This document shows positions 1 through 5,742 of a stretch of DNA of 12,804 nucleotides, piece by piece. The DNA is taken from NCBI GenBank assembly GCA_964624465.1, contig CAZUZD010000170.1, positions 1-12,804 of the forward strand, written 5' to 3'. The notes under the pieces were generated by a model. The model did not search any database, had not been told where the DNA came from, and saw nothing but the letters and a program-made list of their open reading frames with translations. The position numbers were made by a program, and so were the translations under genes. Position 1 is the stretch's first letter; each line of letters opens with the position of its first letter. Source of the DNA: CAZUZD01 sp964624465 (lineage in GTDB: Bacteria > Planctomycetota > Planctomycetia > Isosphaerales > Isosphaeraceae).

Positions 1-710
1 AGCCGCGCGGCCGAGTCGAGCACCAGCCGCGCCGGCGTGCGGGGGCCGGGGGGCCGGGCGGTCAGCGCGGGGTCGTCGGCCAGGACCGTGCCCAGGCCGA
101 CGGCGATGGCGTCCATCCGCCCGCGCAGCTCGTGCACGAAGGCCCGAGAGCGGGGGCCCGAGATCCACTGGCTGTGGCCGCCGGCGACGGCCGTCTTGCC
201 GTCGAGCGTCATGGCCCACTTGGCGGTCACGTACGGCCGGCCGCAGGCGAGCCGCTTGAGGTACGGGGCGTTGAGCCGTCGGGCCGCGTCGGCCTCGACC
301 CCGTCGGCCACGGCGATGCCGGCGGCGCGGAGCGCGGCGAAGCCGCCGCCGGCGACCCTCGGGAACGGGTCGCGCAGCGCGGCCACCACCCGCGTGATCC
401 CGGCGGCGAGCACAGCGTCGGTGCAGGGGGGCGTCTTGCCGTGGTGGCAGCAGGGTTCGAGGGACACATACAGGGTGGCGCCCCGGGCGGCCTCGCCGGC
501 GGCCCGCAGCGCCACGACCTCGGCGTGGGGGCCGCCGAAGTGGCCGTGGTGCCCGACGGCGATCCGCCGGCCGTCGCGGACGACGACGGCACCGACCATC
601 GGGTTGGGCTCGACGGCGCCCCGGCCGCGGGCGGCCTCGGCCAGAGCCTGCTGCATCCAGAAGGCGTCGGACTCGGAGGACGGTGCGTCGTCGGCGGGAT
701 CGGTCGTCAC
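1..710 (-). CDS. ribD: Bifunctional riboflavin biosynthesis protein RibD (deaminase/reductase), 3' part outside window
   Basis: RibD performs the second and third steps of riboflavin synthesis in the cytoplasm: zinc-dependent deamination of the pyrimidinone made by GTP cyclohydrolase II, then NADPH reduction of the ribosyl side chain. The 236 visible residues cover the whole deaminase domain (about 18-150) and the start of the reductase. Visible motifs are EPNPMVGAVV (34-43), the catalytic/zinc HAE (62-64), and the zinc loop EPCCHHGKTPPC (85-96), with H62, C87 and C96 as expected ligands. The reductase begins with AKWAMTLDGKTA (163-174) and SQWISGPRSR (180-189). The second Cys of EPCC replaces the Ser common in the family (EPCSHHG). 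The start is a GTG at 710 with GAGG nine bases upstream; an ATG at 656 lacks a ribosome site and would clip the domain edge. The gene lies 42 bp after the preceding stop, so it is probably co-transcribed with the membrane-protein genes upstream. No FMN riboswitch is visible before it. Confidence 0.95.
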   Translation of the reverse strand, partial: MTTDPADDAPSSESDAFWMQQALAEAARGRGAVEPNPMVGAVVVRDGRRIAVGHHGHFGGPHAEVVALRAAGEAARGATLYVSLEPCCHHGKTPPCTDAVLAAGITRVVAALRDPFPRVAGGGFAALRAAGIAVADGVEADAARRLNAPYLKRLACGRPYVTAKWAMTLDGKTAVAGGHSQWISGPRSRAFVHELRGRMDAIAVGLGTVLADDPALTARPPGPRTPARLVLDSAAR

Positions 711-752
711 GGGCTGGGGCCTCGGGCGCGGCCAGGGCAGGGCAGGCGGCGA

Positions 753-1778
753 TCAGAACACGGTGCCGGGGCCCGCCGGGGCGCGGGGCGCCCCGCCCTT
801 ACCGGCAGGCCCGCGCTTCGGCGGGGGCGCGGGCTCGGGCAGCTCGGTCGGGGCGGGGAAGGTGAGCCGGTACAGGACCTTCAGGCGCCACTCGGCGACG
901 TCGGGCGGCAGCAGGTCGAGCGACTGGCGGACCCAGGGGGGCATGGCCGCCTCGAACCGACCGAGGTTTCGGAGCGTGACGGCCTCGGGCTCGAAGCCGC
1001 GGAGCTGCCGCAGCTCCAGGCCCTTGCGGAGCGCCTCCCCCTTCGGCTGCGCGACCTTGGGCAGATCGAGCCGCCGGCGCCTGGTCAGGTCGTGCTTGAG
1101 TTCCTCCAGCGCCTGGGCCGACCGCTGCTCCTGCTCGGCTTTCAGGGCCTGGTAGGCCTCGGAGGCGTCGGCGAGCTTGCGGAACTGCTGCTCCTGCCGC
1201 GACGGGTTCGGGTTCTGGAGGATCTGGGTGCGGACCTCGGCGCCCAGGCTGAACCAGAGCTTCAGGTCGAGCACGCTGGCGTCGAGCGTGCGGGGGCTGA
1301 GCGCCGAGACCTGGAGCAGGTCGCGGTTCAGGAGCCGGGGCGGGATCCGTGGCGGCCGGGCGTGACCGCGGAGGTCGCTGACCAGGCCAACCCGCTCGTC
1401 GGGGCCCGCCTGCTCGATCTTCTGCCGCTGGGGGGCCGGCAGGCCCTGGAGCCAGAGGGTGTACCGGCGCATGAGCCGCAGCAGGCGGTCGCGCTCGGCG
1501 ACGGGCAGTGCGGCGAGCTGGGTGTCGAGGTCGCGCACGGCCTGACGCTCGTCGATGGGCAGCCGCTGCCAGGCGGCGAGCTGGGCCGCCAGCCACTGCC
1601 GCCGCTCGGGGGGCATGGCGCGGAGCCGTTCGAGGTTCTCGCTCACACCGGCGGCGAGCAGCAGCAGGCCCGTGGTGGCGAGCAGCGCGAGGACCCGGCG
1701 GTGGCGCGGCGTGGGGGGCATCGGCGGGGGCGGATCCAGTTCCGGTGGCGGGACGGGGCGACGATCCCGGCGGGCCAC
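753..1778 (-). CDS. Membrane-anchored DUF3106-like protein of unknown function
   Basis: This is a 341-residue protein with a proline-rich cytoplasmic N-terminus (1-25), one hydrophobic segment (about 29-44), and a long Arg/Leu/Gln-rich, probably helical region. After the membrane segment it repeats a pattern of the form LPxxERxxL: MPPERRQWL (55-63), LPIDERQAV (73-81), LPVAERDRL (91-99) and LPAPQRQKI (113-121). A related LPPDVAEWRL occurs near the C-terminus. This resembles DUF3106-type proteins, whose role is unknown. The C-terminal tail is rich in Pro, Gly and Ala. The start is a GTG 27 bp after the stop of the anti-sigma-like gene; an ATG at 1721 is an alternative that removes 19 residues. 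Neither start has a clear Shine-Dalgarno. Tight spacing suggests it works with, or is regulated together with, the anti-sigma-like protein. The function is not recognised. Confidence 0.8.
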   Translation of the reverse strand: MARRDRRPVPPPELDPPPPMPPTPRHRRVLALLATTGLLLLAAGVSENLERLRAMPPERRQWLAAQLAAWQRLPIDERQAVRDLDTQLAALPVAERDRLLRLMRRYTLWLQGLPAPQRQKIEQAGPDERVGLVSDLRGHARPPRIPPRLLNRDLLQVSALSPRTLDASVLDLKLWFSLGAEVRTQILQNPNPSRQEQQFRKLADASEAYQALKAEQEQRSAQALEELKHDLTRRRRLDLPKVAQPKGEALRKGLELRQLRGFEPEAVTLRNLGRFEAAMPPWVRQSLDLLPPDVAEWRLKVLYRLTFPAPTELPEPAPPPKRGPAGKGGAPRAPAGPGTVF

Positions 1779-1805
1779 CCGACCGGGGGCCGGGGCCGGG
1801 GGAGG

Positions 1806-2294
1806 TTACTGGCCTTCGGTGAAGATGGCGTCGAGGCGGCGGAGATAGTCCAGCGTCCCGATGGCGCGGTACTCGTCGAGGTGCTCGGCGATCGAGAGGT
1901 CGCGGGCCAGCCGGGCGGTCGGATCGGGCACCGCGAACCGGCTGAGGGCGTAGCCGGCCGCACCCAGCAGGGCGGCCACGCCGAGCACGGCCGCCACCTG
2001 CACCGCGCGGCGGGCCAGATTCCCGGCCGTGTCGTAGGCCAGGTCGCCCCGCTCGTCGAGCGAGCGGGCCATCGAGAGGGTGCGCTCGGTCAGGGCGCCC
2101 GAGGCCTGGGGCCGGGGCAGGTAATCGAGCAGTTCCCAGGTGCGCTCCAGGGCGTCGACCTCGCGGCGGGCCGAGGTGCTCTGGGTGAGCTTGGTGGCCA
2201 GCGCGCGGGTTTCCGGATCGGGCAGCTCGCCGTCCAGATAGGCGACGAGGTTGCCCCGTTCCTGCGCCGTCAACCGCTGCTGGTCGGGCAACAT
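1806..2294 (-). CDS. Anti-sigma-factor-like single-pass membrane protein lacking zinc-binding cysteines
   Basis: This is a 162-residue protein. The N-terminal cytoplasmic part has the look of an anti-sigma (zf-HC2/RsiW-like) domain: LVAYLDGELP (16-25), then an acidic-basic helical stretch with ALERTWELLDYLP (48-60) and TERTLSMARSLDE. It is followed by one transmembrane helix (about 97-117) and a short C-terminal region. It has no cysteine and only one histidine, so the H-x3-C-x2-C zinc motif of classical ZAS domains is absent. The start is the ATG at 2294, placed so the protein begins just before the conserved domain. A longer reading to 2441 would run through sequence that overlaps the end of the upstream gene. 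No strong Shine-Dalgarno is seen. No sigma factor gene lies in the window. The assignment rests on overall pattern only. Confidence 0.75.
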   Translation of the reverse strand: MLPDQQRLTAQERGNLVAYLDGELPDPETRALATKLTQSTSARREVDALERTWELLDYLPRPQASGALTERTLSMARSLDERGDLAYDTAGNLARRAVQVAAVLGVAALLGAAGYALSRFAVPDPTARLARDLSIAEHLDEYRAIGTLDYLRRLDAIFTEGQ

Positions 2295-2331
2295 CGTCGG
2301 TGCGTCCGCAGGTGCTCCAGGAGCCCGGGCC

Positions 2332-2357
2332 GGGCCGCCCCCCGCTGGGTGCGGCCC
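2332..2357 (-). other. Intercistronic inverted repeat between the Gly-rich and anti-sigma-like genes
   Basis: The arms GGGCCGC (2332-2338) and GCGGCCC (2351-2357) are exact complements around a 12-base loop, lying 13 bases after the stop codon of the secreted Gly/Met-rich gene. No T-run follows, so it could be a weak terminator or an mRNA-processing/stability stem-loop separating a highly expressed first gene from the rest. At this GC content, 7-bp GC stems are common by chance. Confidence 0.3.
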
Positions 2358-2370
2358 CGAGGCGTCCGCC

Positions 2371-2913
2371 TCAGCGCATGCCGCCCATGCCACCCATTCC
2401 GCCCATGCTCGGCATACCCATGCCTCCCATCCCACCGCCACGGCCGCCGCGGATCGGCTGGATGGAGCGGTTGGCGCCGCGGCCGAGCCGGAGGTTGGGG
2501 TGGTACGGGTCGCGGTTGTAGTAGCCCATGGGGCCGGACCCGTTGATGTGGGTGTTGACCGGTCCGGTGCGGTTGGTGCGGGGCAGGTTGCCCACGCGGG
2601 GGCGGCCGCCGGCGCCGCCGCGGCCGGCGGTGTCGCCGAACATGTCGAAGGGATCGGTGCCGGTCGACCCGATCGGGTCGAACAGGCCGGCCCGCTCGGT
2701 CAGGGCGTTGACCTGGCGCTGGGCCGAGTACATCCGCACGGTGTCCTCGGCCTTGGGGATCGAGGACTGGTAGATCTGCGAGGGGATGAAGTAACCGTAG
2801 TAGAAGGAGAACGGGTCGGCGAAGTTGTTGCCAAACTGGGCCTGAGCCGAGGACGGGGCCCCGACCAGGGCGATTCCGCAGAAGATGGCCAGAGTCAGCA
2901 GCGACCGACGCAT
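2371..2913 (-). CDS. Secreted Gly/Met-rich protein with signal peptide, unknown function
   Basis: This 180-residue protein begins with a typical Sec signal peptide: MRRS, a hydrophobic core, and SSAQA ending at residue 25, so the mature chain would start QFGNN. The mature N-terminus is rich in aromatic residues (FADPFSFYYGYFIPSQ, 31-46). The middle is Arg/Asn/Pro/Gly-rich with YYNRDPYHPN (131-140). The last 30 residues are low-complexity Gly/Met/Arg, with GGM units ending in GGMGGMGGMR. The only cysteine is C12, inside the signal peptide. The start is decided by an excellent ribosome site, AAAGGAGG, six bases before the ATG, and by the signal peptide beginning exactly there. A good promoter lies about 110 bp upstream. 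It probably heads the minus-strand run that ends in ribD, but no functional link is evident. The family is not recognised; it looks like a planctomycete exported or envelope-associated protein. Confidence 0.85.
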   Translation of the reverse strand: MRRSLLTLAIFCGIALVGAPSSAQAQFGNNFADPFSFYYGYFIPSQIYQSSIPKAEDTVRMYSAQRQVNALTERAGLFDPIGSTGTDPFDMFGDTAGRGGAGGRPRVGNLPRTNRTGPVNTHINGSGPMGYYNRDPYHPNLRLGRGANRSIQPIRGGRGGGMGGMGMPSMGGMGGMGGMR

Positions 2914-3024
2914 GTTCGCCTCCTTTCGGACGGATCGAGGCCGCCGGGCGTGGGCAGCGGGGAACCACGGGCGGTCCCGGCCCGGCCCCGGGGTGCGATC
3001 CGGCCGCACCATCGGCACTCCTTC

Positions 3025-3052
3025 ACTATACAATCGTCAGGGCGGCGGACAA
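3025..3052 (-). promoter_or_regulatory. Sigma70-like promoter for the secreted Gly/Met-rich gene
   Basis: On the minus strand, TTGTCC (3052-3047) and TATAGT (3030-3025) are separated by 16 bases. Transcription would begin near 3018 and give a leader of about 105 bases before the ATG at 2913. The -10 box matches the consensus in five of six positions and stands out from very GC-rich surroundings. Confidence 0.55.
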
Positions 3053-3179
3053 GCCTGGGCCCCAACCGCGCGGGTGCGGGACCGGTCTGCCGGCCGCACC
3101 GTCTGGGCGGGATCTCGGGCCCGCCGGATCGATCAGGAGGGGTGCCCTCGGGGTGCCCGAATCAGAGGGGTCGTCGCGC

Positions 3180-3533
3180 ATGGCACGCAACCTGGACACG
3201 TACCGGACCCTGGCCACGATCGTCGCGCTGGCGACCGCCATCGTGCTGGGGGTGCTGGCCATCTACCGCTCCCGCCGCGATGCGCATGGGGCGCTCGACG
3301 ACGGGCCGGAGGACCTGTATTCGGACCTGAAGGCGGCCTACGAGGCCGGCCACATGGACACGGCCGAGTTCCGCCGGGTGCAGGCGAGCCTCGGCATCGA
3401 GGACCCGCCGCCGCGTTCCCGGCTCGCGCGAGCCGCTCGCCCGGAACGCTCCGGCCCGAGCCCACGCCCGACCGCCGCACGACGGCCGGCGCCCGGGACC
3501 GAGGAGGCCCCACCGGCGCCGCCAGAGGGCTGA
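3180..3533 (+). CDS. Small membrane protein with SHOCT-like C-terminal motif
   Basis: This 117-residue protein has one transmembrane helix near the N-terminus (about 10-29, ending YRSRR, so the following region is probably cytoplasmic). Next comes a SHOCT-like short helical hairpin, YSDLKAAYEAGHMDTAEFRR (47-66), continuing VQASLG. This matches the usual SHOCT pattern of Leu-x-x-Leu-x-x-Gly-x-(I/M)-(T/D)-x-x-E-F. The remaining 45 residues are a Pro/Arg/Ala-rich disordered tail. SHOCT domains are thought to act in oligomerisation; no catalytic role is known. The ATG at 3180 has AGAGGGG nine bases upstream. A GTG at 3153 preceded by AGGAGGGG (3135-3142) is a plausible alternative adding nine residues. 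The gene converges on lpxA, with only 7 bp between the two stop codons and no room for a separate terminator. Confidence 0.75.
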   Translation: MARNLDTYRTLATIVALATAIVLGVLAIYRSRRDAHGALDDGPEDLYSDLKAAYEAGHMDTAEFRRVQASLGIEDPPPRSRLARAARPERSGPSPRPTAARRPAPGTEEAPPAPPEG

Positions 3534-3540
3534 GGGCCGG

Positions 3541-4362
3541 TCAGAATTCCCAGTTCATCCGCTTCTCGTCGCGCGAGGGGTTGATCCCCAGCTTCGAGCC
3601 GCGGATGAACCCGGTGAACTCGGCGACCTCGGCCAGGTGCCCGAAATCGGCCTCGATCCGCTCCAGCGACTCGGCCAGGCTCCGCCCCTCCTTGTAGAGG
3701 ATGCGGAACGCCTGCTTCAGGCCGTTGATCGCGGCGTGGGTCAGCCCGGCGCGTCGCAGGCCGACGACGTTCAGGCCGGTCACGCAGTTGTACCCCTGCT
3801 GGAGCACGAATGGCGGGATGTCCTTCGAGGTGCCGCCCATGCCGCCGAGCATCGCCAGCCGGCCGATCCGCACCCGCTGCTGCACGGCCGAGTGGCCCGA
3901 GAGGATGCAGCCGTCGCCCAGGGTCGCGTGCCCGGCGATCAGCGCGTTGTTCACGATCGTGCAGCCGTCGCCGACGATGGCGTCGTGGCCCACGTGCGAG
4001 TTGACCATCAGCAGGTTGCGGTGGCCGATGCGGGTCTCGCCCCCGCCCTCGACGGTGCCGCGGTGCACGGTCACGTACTCGCGGAACGTGTTGCCGTCGC
4101 CGATGATCAGGCGGGTGGGTTCACCCTGGTAGACCCGCGACTGCGGGCTCTTGCCCAGCACGGCGCCATGGCCCACCACGTTGTCGCGACCCATCGAGAT
4201 CGGGCCACACAGGCAGGCGTGCGCCTCGAGGACGCAGCCGGGACCCACGGTCACCGGGCCATCGATGATGACGTATGGGCCCACCACCACGTCGGGTGCC
4301 AGGTCCGCATCGGGCCCGATCACTGCCGTCGGATGGATCTGTTCCGACACGGCTAGCGTCAT
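3541..4362 (-). CDS. lpxA: Acyl-ACP--UDP-N-acetylglucosamine O-acyltransferase LpxA
   Basis: LpxA catalyses the first step of lipid A synthesis, moving a 3-hydroxyacyl chain from ACP to the 3-OH of UDP-GlcNAc in the cytoplasm. The 273-residue chain compares with 262 in E. coli. Residues 8-190 form hexapeptide repeats of the left-handed parallel beta-helix (HPTAVIGPDADLAPDVVVGP and following). Matching the E. coli protein, NSHVGHDAIVG (121-131) carries the catalytic base H126 (E. coli H125) and H123. LIAGH (141-145) provides the H144 equivalent, and DIPPFVLQQG (181-190) ends the helix. The C-terminal helical domain runs from GLNVVGLRRAG to the end. The ATG at 4362 has AAAGGAGG at perfect spacing. 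The gene follows a Gfo/Idh oxidoreductase on the same strand with 128 bp between, and its leader contains an unusual set of pairing repeats. Presence of lpxA implies lipid A-like molecules in this organism. The acyl length and the acceptor (UDP-GlcNAc or its 3-amino analogue) cannot be read from sequence alone. Confidence 0.95.
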   Translation of the reverse strand: MTLAVSEQIHPTAVIGPDADLAPDVVVGPYVIIDGPVTVGPGCVLEAHACLCGPISMGRDNVVGHGAVLGKSPQSRVYQGEPTRLIIGDGNTFREYVTVHRGTVEGGGETRIGHRNLLMVNSHVGHDAIVGDGCTIVNNALIAGHATLGDGCILSGHSAVQQRVRIGRLAMLGGMGGTSKDIPPFVLQQGYNCVTGLNVVGLRRAGLTHAAINGLKQAFRILYKEGRSLAESLERIEADFGHLAEVAEFTGFIRGSKLGINPSRDEKRMNWEF

Positions 4363-4410
4363 CGCTCGTCCTCCTTTGAGCGGCAGTATCGGAGGACGTC
4401 CTGTCCTCCT
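4363..4410 (-). promoter_or_regulatory. lpxA leader with alternative hairpins overlapping the Shine-Dalgarno site
   Basis: Read on the minus strand, the leader contains segment A GGAGGAC (4409-4403), loop AGGAC, segment B GTCCTCC (4397-4391), a 16-base spacer, and segment C GGAGGAC (4374-4368). Segment C contains the Shine-Dalgarno site, and five bases separate it from the ATG at 4362. B is the exact complement of both A and C. A:B gives a 7-bp stem with a 5-base loop and frees the ribosome site. B:C gives an 8-bp stem (CGTCCTCC with GGAGGACG) with a 16-base loop and buries it. The two cannot form together. The pairing is directly visible; a regulatory role is inference. No strong promoter was found: the best -10 is GATAGT at 4420-4415, which would put the transcript start at about A's first base. 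Confidence 0.45.
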
Positions 4411-4469
4411 AGACACTATCGGGTCGTTCGGCCGGGGCCTTGAGCGGAAACCAGGCCCCCGGGCGCGCC

Positions 4470-4489
4470 GTGAGGCCTGGCCGCCTCAC
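4470..4489 (-). terminator. Hairpin directly after the Gfo/Idh stop codon
   Basis: The arms GTGAGGC (4470-4476) and GCCTCAC (4483-4489) form a perfect 7-bp stem around a 6-base loop, beginning one base after the stop codon of the oxidoreductase gene. No U-tract follows, so it may be a non-canonical terminator, a transcript-stabilising 3' stem, or an intercistronic hairpin before lpxA. Confidence 0.4.
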
Positions 4490-4490
4490 C

Positions 4491-5537
4491 TCAGCAGAGC
4501 ACCACCGGCTGCCGCGTCTGGACGCTCTGGACCTCGGCCCAGCAGGTCGCCAGCGCCTGGCGGGCCAGGGTGCCCGAGAGCCGCGCCGGCTCGACCCCGG
4601 TGGCGACGGCCTCGACGGCCACGGCCAGCTCGCGGGCGAAGGCGTCCACGGGGTCGCCGGCGCCCAGCTCGGGGTGCGCGGTCGGGCCCTCGGGCAGGAT
4701 CACCGTCAGCGGGTTGACCGGCCCGGTGCCCGGCACGTCGGCGATGCCGAGGCTCAGCGTCGCCCGCTCCAGGTACAGCTCGAAGCCGTGCGCGAACGGC
4801 CGGCCGGCGGCGCAGAGGGCGCCGGCGACGCACGAAACGGCCGGGGCGTCAGCCCCCTCGTAGAGGTACTGCGTGTTCAGGTGCACCACGGCGCCCCCGT
4901 CGACGACGCCGCGGGCGTGCACGGCGTTGGGCACGCCGGCCAGCAGGCCGATGAAGTGGGTGTCGTGGATGTGCAGGTCGATCGCCGGCCCGCCGCTGCG
5001 CTCGACCTCGGTGATCCCCGCCGACCAGTCGGGCCGGGCGATCACCCGCGTCAGGTGCGCCGCCAGCAGCTTGCCGTACCGGCCCGACTCGACCGCCTCC
5101 AGGGCATAGGCGAACTCGGGGAAGAACGGCAGGACGTGCGCCACCAGGAGCTGCTTGCCGGTGCGGCGGGCGGCGGCCAGCATGGCGTCGGCGTCGGCGA
5201 TCGTCAGCGCGATCGGCTTCTCGACGAGCACGTGCTTGCCCGCCTCCAGGGCCCGGATCGCCAGCTCGGCGTGCTGGTCGTTGGGCACGCAGAGGTCGAC
5301 GAGCTGCACGGCCGGGTCGGCCAGCAGGTCGTCGAAGGCGGCGTGGGCGGTGATGCCGGTCAGGTCCATCTGGGCCCCCGGGGGCCCGAAGTTGCCGCGG
5401 ATGTCGGTCCAGTCGCCGGCGCGCTTGCGGGGGTCGCGGCTGCAGAGGGCCACCACCCGCCCCCCGCCGATCCGCTGCGCGGCCAGGTGGTGGATCATCC
5501 CCATGAACCCGATGCCGACGACGCCAATACCGATCAT
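4491..5537 (-). CDS. Gfo/Idh/MocA family NAD(P)-dependent oxidoreductase
   Basis: This is a 348-residue cytoplasmic dehydrogenase of the glucose-fructose oxidoreductase/inositol dehydrogenase/MocA family. It has an N-terminal Rossmann fold with GVVGIGFMG (5-13) as the dinucleotide loop, the SRDPRKR cofactor-edge region (33-39), and the family signature GKHVLVEKPIALT (100-112), where E106-K107-P108 is the catalytic lysine motif. The C-terminal alpha/beta substrate domain contains SGGPAIDLHIHDTHFIGLLA (181-200). D187, H189, H191 and H194 there fit the family's catalytic Asp/His site. The start ATG at 5537 begins exactly at the Rossmann strand, though its ribosome site is weak. The substrate cannot be read from sequence. 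The gene lies immediately upstream of lpxA on the same strand, which raises the possibility of a sugar-nucleotide substrate such as UDP-GlcNAc, as for GnnA. No partner aminotransferase is in the window. Confidence 0.92.
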   Translation of the reverse strand: MIGIGVVGIGFMGMIHHLAAQRIGGGRVVALCSRDPRKRAGDWTDIRGNFGPPGAQMDLTGITAHAAFDDLLADPAVQLVDLCVPNDQHAELAIRALEAGKHVLVEKPIALTIADADAMLAAARRTGKQLLVAHVLPFFPEFAYALEAVESGRYGKLLAAHLTRVIARPDWSAGITEVERSGGPAIDLHIHDTHFIGLLAGVPNAVHARGVVDGGAVVHLNTQYLYEGADAPAVSCVAGALCAAGRPFAHGFELYLERATLSLGIADVPGTGPVNPLTVILPEGPTAHPELGAGDPVDAFARELAVAVEAVATGVEPARLSGTLARQALATCWAEVQSVQTRQPVVLC

Positions 5538-5577
5538 GATCCGTGTGCCCCGCAGGCCTGCGTGGAAGTGCGTCCGG

Positions 5578-5606
5578 GAAATAGCAGCCGACGGCCGGGC
5601 GGGCAA
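5578..5606 (-). promoter_or_regulatory. Possible promoter for the Gfo/Idh oxidoreductase gene
   Basis: On the minus strand, TTGCCC (5606-5601) and TATTTC (5583-5578) are spaced by 17 bases, about 40 bp upstream of the ATG at 5537. The -35 match is fair and the -10 match is weak. It sits back to back with the hydrolase promoter in the same divergent region. Confidence 0.3.
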
Positions 5607-5630
5607 GGCGAATGGTCGTGCCAATCGCGC

Positions 5631-5658
5631 TTGCTCGGGCCGGCCGGTCCCCTATGAT
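5631..5658 (+). promoter_or_regulatory. Sigma70-like promoter for the alpha/beta hydrolase gene
   Basis: TTGCTC (5631-5636) and TATGAT (5653-5658) are separated by 16 bases. Transcription would start near 5665, leaving a leader of about 78 bases before the ATG at 5743. TATGAT also recurs as the -10 box at 6779-6784. Confidence 0.55.
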
Positions 5659-5742
5659 GAACGCACGCCCGGCCGCCAGCCAGCCACCAGGCCCCGACGG
5701 ATCGGGGACCCCGGCCCCGGCGCCCCGTCCAGGAGGTCGGCC

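Noticed and set aside
132..2546. An 804-residue open frame on the plus strand
   Set aside because: It is antisense to ribD and the three membrane/secreted genes, with the same low-information composition and no recognisable motif.
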